From Hydractinia symbiolongicarpus (lineage: Eukaryota; Cnidaria; Hydrozoa; Anthoathecata; Hydractiniidae): a stretch of 64,000 nt of DNA. Below the pieces are notes generated by a model. That model was not told the DNA's origin. It was given only the letters and a program-made list of their open reading frames with translations, and ran no database searches. The stretch is from positions 12,710,001 through 12,774,000 of the forward strand of contig NC_079878.1 in the NCBI RefSeq assembly GCF_029227915.1, given 5' to 3'. A program made the position numbers and the translations under genes. This document shows positions 57,901 to 64,000 of the stretch, in pieces (positions within the stretch are counted from its first letter, which is position 1; the number at the start of each line of letters is the position of its first letter).

Positions 57901-60900
57901 CCAGATCCGGACCCAGATCCAGATTCTAATTCAGCGGCTATTACAGTTACAGATGAATCTTGATCATCCCCCCTGATATTCACACTTGTACCGTTTCGGA
58001 AACTTTCATATCCTGCTTGAATTGATTTTAAGGGGTCTTTTTCATTTTCACCACTGTGTTCACTCACTTCATCCTGTGCACTACCTGATTCTGATTCTGA
58101 TTCTCCTGACCCTGATACCATGTCATTTTTAATTTCGTTGGCTTTGGGTTTATCATTATTATTTTTCACTTTTGGAAATAAGCTACCACCAATTGTGTTA
58201 GGTTGCTTAGATTTCACTTTCGAATTATTAGTATCCGAACGTGAAACACCTTCGCCTTCTCGTTCGTGCTTAGCTTCTTTCTTATTGCTCAATTTACCTT
58301 GTGATTGGTATGAATATAGTACAGATTTATTAGCCATTACTGCGGTATTGTACGAGTCAGTAATCTTATTAAATGCGTTTTTCGTTGCCTTCGTTTTAAT
58401 TTTTTGTTTTTCTTTGTGTATATTTTTTAAAGCTGTAGCTTCTTCCTCCTTCTCTTCTTTTTCTTCTTCTTCTTCATCATCATCATTTTCTTCCTCTTCA
58501 TTATCTGGTTGATATCCTTGGATTTCGTCTTGAACTTTCTTTTCATCATCAGATATTTCTTGTGTTGTTGAGTTCTGTTTAGCTATTACTCCGTTCGGAT
58601 TTGTTAGATTATATCCTGGATAGTACAGCAAAAAGGGTTGATACATTGGAATAGCTGGGATCTTGCCATATTGACTGTTTACCATCACAGGTGCGCTGGA
58701 TTGTTTATTAACCATAATGTTTCCATCGCTTGGTGTATTAAGTTCTTCGTCATCGCCCGATTCTGTGGCTTCTTCACCTTCTTGTTCTTCTTCCTGATAT
58801 TTCTGTTTTTCCTCTTCTGGTTGCCTTTGGTCATCGTCTTCATCCCCATTTCTTTGTTCATTGCCTAATTGTGTTGATTGTAGTTCGTTTGTTATAAGAC
58901 CAACATTTTTGTCTGGTTTAGATGATGCAGAAGGATATAAATTCCATGTTTGAGCAGTACCCTTACTTGCATTGATGTTTTGATTATCAGTGTTCATTAT
59001 ATTTGACGAGCTGTTCCCTTGATCAAAAGCATCATTAATGATTTTTGTAGCATTAGTGCCAAACATGTCTTTGAATTTTTGTTCATTTTCTGCATAAGTG
59101 TTCATTTTACCTTCTGAAGCGACATCTGCAGTTGCTGTAACATTACTTTTGTTGTCAACAACTTTTTCACCATTTTCACTGAGCGTGTCGCTAACACCAG
59201 GTTGATTTGGAACAATAGGATGAGGTTTTGTCTCAGCTACTGGTATGTTCATTACAAGCTGTGGGGAGGATTGACCAGGATAGTACATGTAGTATGGGAC
59301 AAACGTATTATTGGAAGGAGTTGTCACGTTTGTTTTTGTAAAATTTGACTTAATCTCAGTTGATTTTTCCACTCCGCTATTTTCCGTACTTGAATTGGTG
59401 TTAAATTCCATAGCTATTTGATCAATATTGGTGTCCGGCGTTTGAGATAAAGCTTGTTGATATCCATTTAAATACTCATTGTATATATTACTCACATTGT
59501 CGTAGCTTGTGGCTGTATTATATCCTTGTGTCACTGCATTAGAAATTGTTTCGTTTTGTGAGATTGCATTTAAATCATTTGCGGTACTGCTCAGGTTTGA
59601 TTCTTTTGAAACATCACTCGCAACTGAATGGTTAGACTTTTGATCATTTGCGTTAAACAGATTGTTACTTTCCATTGTTTCGTTGTTGTTTTGGTCTTTT
59701 ACTGCACTAGTATTTGCCACAGGTATAGTTTCATTTGAGTTATTGTCGAAATACTTTGTTGGTAACTCTTGCTCGTTAAATTTGTTTGTACCTTCTGGTG
59801 AGACTACTTGTGATGTTGCATTTGCTTCATATTTTACTGATGAATTTTTCTCTTTGTCTACACTGGCAATAATGGAACCATCTTGGGATATGCGTACGTC
59901 TGCGCCAGATCCTAAGTCGTCCGTATTGTCATCCTTGTAGGGGCTATCAGACAATTCTCCTGCAATTTCTGTTACGAATGTATCCTTTGTCGGCTGCTTC
60001 TCCGTTGGTGTAAACAATGAACTCTCTTTGCCAACTGTTTCGTTTTTTGTTTGATTCAAGGCAATTGGATTAATATTTGGATAATAATAAAAATATGGTA
60101 TCTTTTGTTGCGTATTTGAATTGGCAGTTTGTGAACTGCTTGCAGTAGTACTGTTAGTTGCATCATTACTCTTTTGGGAACCTTCAACATCGTTATTTAT
60201 GGCATTAATTCCTGGTAACTGATACTGTGAGTTAACAAGAGCCCATTGATAATATGGAACATTTTGATTATCTGGTAGTTCGTTTGGATTTGCAACAAGA
60301 GGTAATTGAGGAATATACATAACAGTCTGAGTTTGATTTTGAACTATTGGAGTTGTTTTGGCAATGTTTGCATTACTGGCATTCTCAGCATTCACTTTGC
60401 TGTTTTTGCCAATTGTGGTAAAATTGTTTCTATTTGAATCACTTTTATTAAAACTATTATTTTTTCTTGTTTCCTTGACATCTGTTGTCGAGTTAGATTC
60501 TTGTTTGAAGTCTTTATTATTTCCATCTAACTCAAGAACAGCACCAATTGATTCTACTTCAGTATTTGCCTTGTTTTCTTTATTTTTTAAAGTGCTTGAT
60601 GATTCAGTTTGTTGTAGGTTTCCCACCGGGCGGTCCTCTTCATCTTCAGTTTGTTTTTCCGTTTCATGTTTTTTCTCAAAGTTGATTTCTGGATTGTGAT
60701 TTAGTCTATGGAAATGTTTCGCTGCAACTTTCGGTCTTGGCGACGGCTGCTCGACTAAGTTAAAAAAATATAAAAATAAATGGCAGTGCAAGAGTGAATC
60801 TTAATATGTGTTCACACTTTTAAATTTTATTTTATTTTTTGTTGTGATTATTTTTGTCTATGACCAAAAAAAATCTGAGCTAAAGTCTAAATCTTCGAAA

Positions 60901-62129
60901 GAGTTTGTGTATAAAGTTTAGGAATTTAATATTTTGAAATAATTGGATAGTTTAGTGCATCAATATTTTTTATATGTATACCTAGATTTATAATGAAATG
61001 GCAATACCTTCTCTGTCGCTTGACGGCTTGGTTATAAACGCAATTTCTGCATCATTTTTTGTTGCTATCTTTGAGTGAGTGATACGGCATGACTCATCCC
61101 GATCACAAGTGACACCGTAACATTTTTTCTTCTTCATCATCGCCAGATCGCACTGTTTTATATGGCAACATTTCGCCACGCAGTCTTTCATGGAATGTAC
61201 ACCTTTGATAATAGTGTAGTTATTGGTTTGTCCACCGCCTTCCAAATTGACGTTTCTAATAAACCCACTGTGGGTGCAATCATTGGTGACTAAAATAAAT
61301 AAGAAAATAAAAAGAATAAAGTAACAACATGTAGTCGTTTAAGATGAACATTCTTTTGTTCAAAATAAACATCTGTTTTAATAATTTTTCGAATACTTAA
61401 GATGGTTAGCCATGTCCACAAAAATCTGCTTGTAAATCAAAATATATTAAGGGCACTAATTCCGGTAGGTAAAAACTTAACCTGTCAACTTATTTTGAGA
61501 TGTTTGGCAGTATATTTAGAGCCATCTTGAATTTAAACAAGGTAATTAAATGGAGCAGTTTTGCATCAATTTCTTCAGGTACTCGCTAACTAAAAAGAAA
61601 AAACTTCAAAGATACCTATTACCTATAACAATGTCAATGTTATACACGAAGGGTCTGCTAATTGTCCACCTATTAGAAAGTTGTCTAAAAGACTTTGACT
61701 TGACTTCGCCGGTGCAATGAAATATGTCCAATAAACAGAGGAGACCGCCTTTTGGAGTGTGCGTTAATTAGCGTATTGTAAAAAATTTCCCGCGTTTTGA
61801 GGATGATAGTAGCTAAGTACGCGAAATTATTATTGACTTAAGGTTGTCCCTGTATCTATAAACGATGAAGAAAAATACAAAGCTAAAGAGATTTTACTAT
61901 GGACAATCACAAAACATACATTAAAAAGAATACATGAACAGATAAAATTATTAAATTATTATTAAAGATTTGCTGCATTAATTATAAGATACTGCCATGC
62001 TTTCTACATGTTAAACGAAGCATGTCTAATTCGAACGAAAGAAAAACTTGCTGCATAATTACCTTTTTTATTTGCATATATTTCCACCAAAGATAATAAG
62101 ACAAAACTAATCCAAACTTGCCATTCCAT
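51980..62129 (-). CDS. Giant secreted MANSC-flanked low-complexity protein, proteoglycan-like
   Basis: Six exons in transcript order: 62129-62063, 61289-61008, 60754-53681, 53567-53235, 52860-52762, 52089-51980. They total 7965 bases, about 2654 residues. Every intron is phase 1 with GT..AG. Exon 1 is a signal peptide (MEWQVWISFVLLSLVEIYA). Exon 2 is a MANSC domain with eight cysteines (DC, KDC, KCC, QC, KC, TC, SC; core CVAKCCHIKQCDLAMM). Exon 3 is one 7074-base exon, an unbroken 2357-codon low-complexity region rich in Asn, Ser, Glu and Lys. It has many N-glycosylation sequons, Ser-Gly runs next to acidic tracts (ESGSGSGSGEDEEEEE), one RGD (NIRGDDQD), Tyr-rich blocks, and His- and Lys-rich stretches. 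Exon 4 is a second MANSC domain (CVDLCCRSKKCDVAMT) ending KKIGKR. Exons 5-6 give a short acidic/hydrophobic tail. No membrane segment was seen, so it is probably extracellular matrix. The exact function is unknown. Confidence 0.85.
52676..52691. repeat. Poly-G run, 16 bases
   Basis: An uninterrupted G16 lies in the last intron of the MANSC gene. Length errors in assembly are likely here. On the transcribed strand it is poly-C. Confidence 0.9.
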
Positions 62130-64000
62130 TTTCGTAAAGTCCGTTTTGTTCAAATAGATGTATATAACTATGTCGTTTTACGATGCTTAGTTCGCCATTT
62201 TTGATTTCAAGTTTCTTCGTTGCAGTGAATCTCAAACCGAAAAGTGATGTGATAGCGAGCACGTGAATAGACTAGCTGATCTTCTCACTTGTTCTATACA
62301 ACTTCCCAACACTATTTTAGCTTTATATTTACCTATAAACAAAAATTAGCTGTAAGAACTGCGTAGCATCTGGCAGTAGACGACATATAATCTGATATAC
62401 AATAAAAAAAAAATTATTGGACCACTGCTGGTAAACCTCACAACAGATGGTTATTGATGAGAAGTCTGCACAGACAGACGCTAAAGCAAAGATTCTTTAA
62501 TACAAGTATTAATACCAGGTCCTTTACTTGATTTCCATTCTATAAATATTCCTTCTTGATATGCATTTAACAAAAACACATGGAAGATTTAAACCATGCT
62601 ATATAAAGGTGCTGTCATAGAATGAATGCAATGTGGCATATGTCTGATGTACATTACATTACGCTACAACATCACAATATACAGTTTGAAACTTAACCTA
62701 ATGAAACTTACACCAACAAAAAATGGTGCAAAGGCCAAAAAAACTTATCCAAATAAAATAAAGTCACCCCAGTTATCGAGATTGGAACTGTACTACAAAA
62801 AACACTTATATTATAAAATATAGCTTATATATGTGCCAATAATATGTAGCTGTTTATCTAAAATATCAATTCTTAATCTCAAATGAAACATGTAAAACTG
62901 TCATCATTTATTCACTGCTTATTTGGTCAATCAGACATCTTGTTGTGTTCATTGTCATCATTTATTCATATAAGTTGTGGCAAATCTATTTTGTGACAAT
63001 TTCATCTCAAAACTTCAGCAGAGATTTTATATTTGACATTTATGTAGTCTTTTTAGTGAAAGTAGTGGTTTTTTAATTTTAAAAGTTGAATTCTTACTTT
63101 CTGTTAAAATGGAGAGTTTAATGTTATTGGTTGAGCACCAGTTGAGCAAAAGTTTTAGCTGCTTGAACCCCAAAGTATAATGCATTTTTCTTTGAATCAC
63201 ATCATATTAAAATAAGAGACACGAAATAAAATTGTATATGTTTGTATCAAGCCATAAACACTTTTTTAAACCGATTGTACCCTATACTGTAATAAACCAA
63301 TCATAGTGACAAAACAGCTGGCTTCAATGATGATACAAGTCTAATGATTAATTAAAAACTGGTTAGGATATATGTAGAGGTCTAAAGACTTCTCAAGATA
63401 ACAAAATCTTCATTCCTGCCATCAACTGCGTTCTAATACCAACATATTTCGAAACTATGTTGTAACATACTCAGGAAAACGAACCATTACAAATTCTAAA
63501 CCCAGTTGAATACTTATGTTTGTTAATTTTTATCTGTATTCTGTTATAAAATATCTTGTATAACCTTTCTTTTCCCCGCTATGTCGAAGAAGAGCAAAAA
63601 AATTCGCATTTTTCAACTTCCTGTGAAGAGCAGCAGCGGTAATTATGCACCAAATTAAATTTTGTTCAAAACATTCTCATCTTTGTTACCCATTAAACCA
63701 ATTCACTGAGAAGTTAACAGTGCTAATACAAACATGTTTTTTAGATCACTTGCTGTTAATTGGATTCATTAAAAAAACTTTTGCACCGTTGATGTTGGTT
63801 GTGAAAATTGCAGCAGCGTGCAAATTCACTCTGATCATGCGGCATGTTGCACAAATGCTCATAATACATCTTCTGAATTAACAAACTTTACAATTCCATG
63901 AAACTATACCAAATAACAGAAAAAATATATATATAGTTATGTAGACTTCGAATGTCGGGGAAATTTAAGCAGACTCTCGCATTTTTACACAAAAAACGGA
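62130..64000. other. Upstream region of the MANSC gene, no supported gene
   Basis: It should include the promoter of the minus-strand MANSC gene, but no clear TATA element could be assigned. Short frames at 62626-62823 and 63645-63881 have no recognisable domain. A plus-strand Cys-rich run near 63785-63900 was noted but has no start or splice support. Confidence 0.45.

Noticed and set aside
54223-60699. Plus-strand and alternative minus-strand open frames inside the giant exon (for example 57511-57810, 58120-58512, 60358-60699)
   Set aside because: They are antisense or shifted shadows of the low-complexity coding exon, made by its TCT/TTC-rich complement.
63580-63900. Cys-containing runs on both strands that might be an exon
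   Set aside because: The frames conflict, there is no start or consistent splice site, and no domain is recognised.
1-64000. CRISPR arrays, bacterial operons or phage genes
   Set aside because: The intron-rich gene structure is eukaryotic, and no spaced direct-repeat arrays of CRISPR type were seen.

Overview
This is a eukaryotic, AT-rich, intron-rich invertebrate window. The gene content suggests a cnidarian, probably a hydrozoan. The grounds are short exons with GT..AG introns, claudin-like and TMEM87 genes, MANSC domains in a secreted protein, tRNA-derived SINEs, Penelope-like, Harbinger/ISL2EU-like and MULE-like elements, and many small foldback elements. The taxon is an inference. No operons, CRISPR arrays, rRNA or stand-alone tRNA genes were seen.

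Layout. 0-6 kb is gene-poor, with duplicated non-coding sequence, a 121-bp MITE, remains of a Penelope-like reverse transcriptase and foldback repeats. 6192-9895 is an apparently intact two-gene DNA transposon with perfect 55-bp terminal inverted repeats: a THAP-DDE transposase, and a convergent SWIM/YqaJ nuclease protein, as in the ISL2EU group. 10.3-11.0 kb holds an intronless SAM methyltransferase. Two tandem three-exon claudin/PMP22-like genes follow (14059-17612 and 21732-25107) with the same intron phases. The second carries a 2.09-kb MULE-like element in intron 2, with 36-bp TIRs and a perfect 9-bp target duplication, encoding a spliced Ulp1-type protease. 25-30 kb is intergenic with Harbinger and retrotransposon debris.

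30013-48414 is a 21-exon TMEM87A/B orthologue. Its introns contain three SINE copies and a further gene-bearing element with a G2E3-like fragment. 48.4-52 kb is intergenic.

51980-62129 on the minus strand is the most unusual locus. It encodes a predicted secreted protein of about 2650 residues: signal peptide, eight-cysteine MANSC domain, one 7.07-kb exon of low-complexity, charged, Ser-Gly-rich sequence, a second MANSC domain and a short tail. I recognise no described protein with this architecture, and it looks like a proteoglycan or matrix core protein.

Splice sites, phases and repeats were read by eye. All exon models need transcript confirmation.
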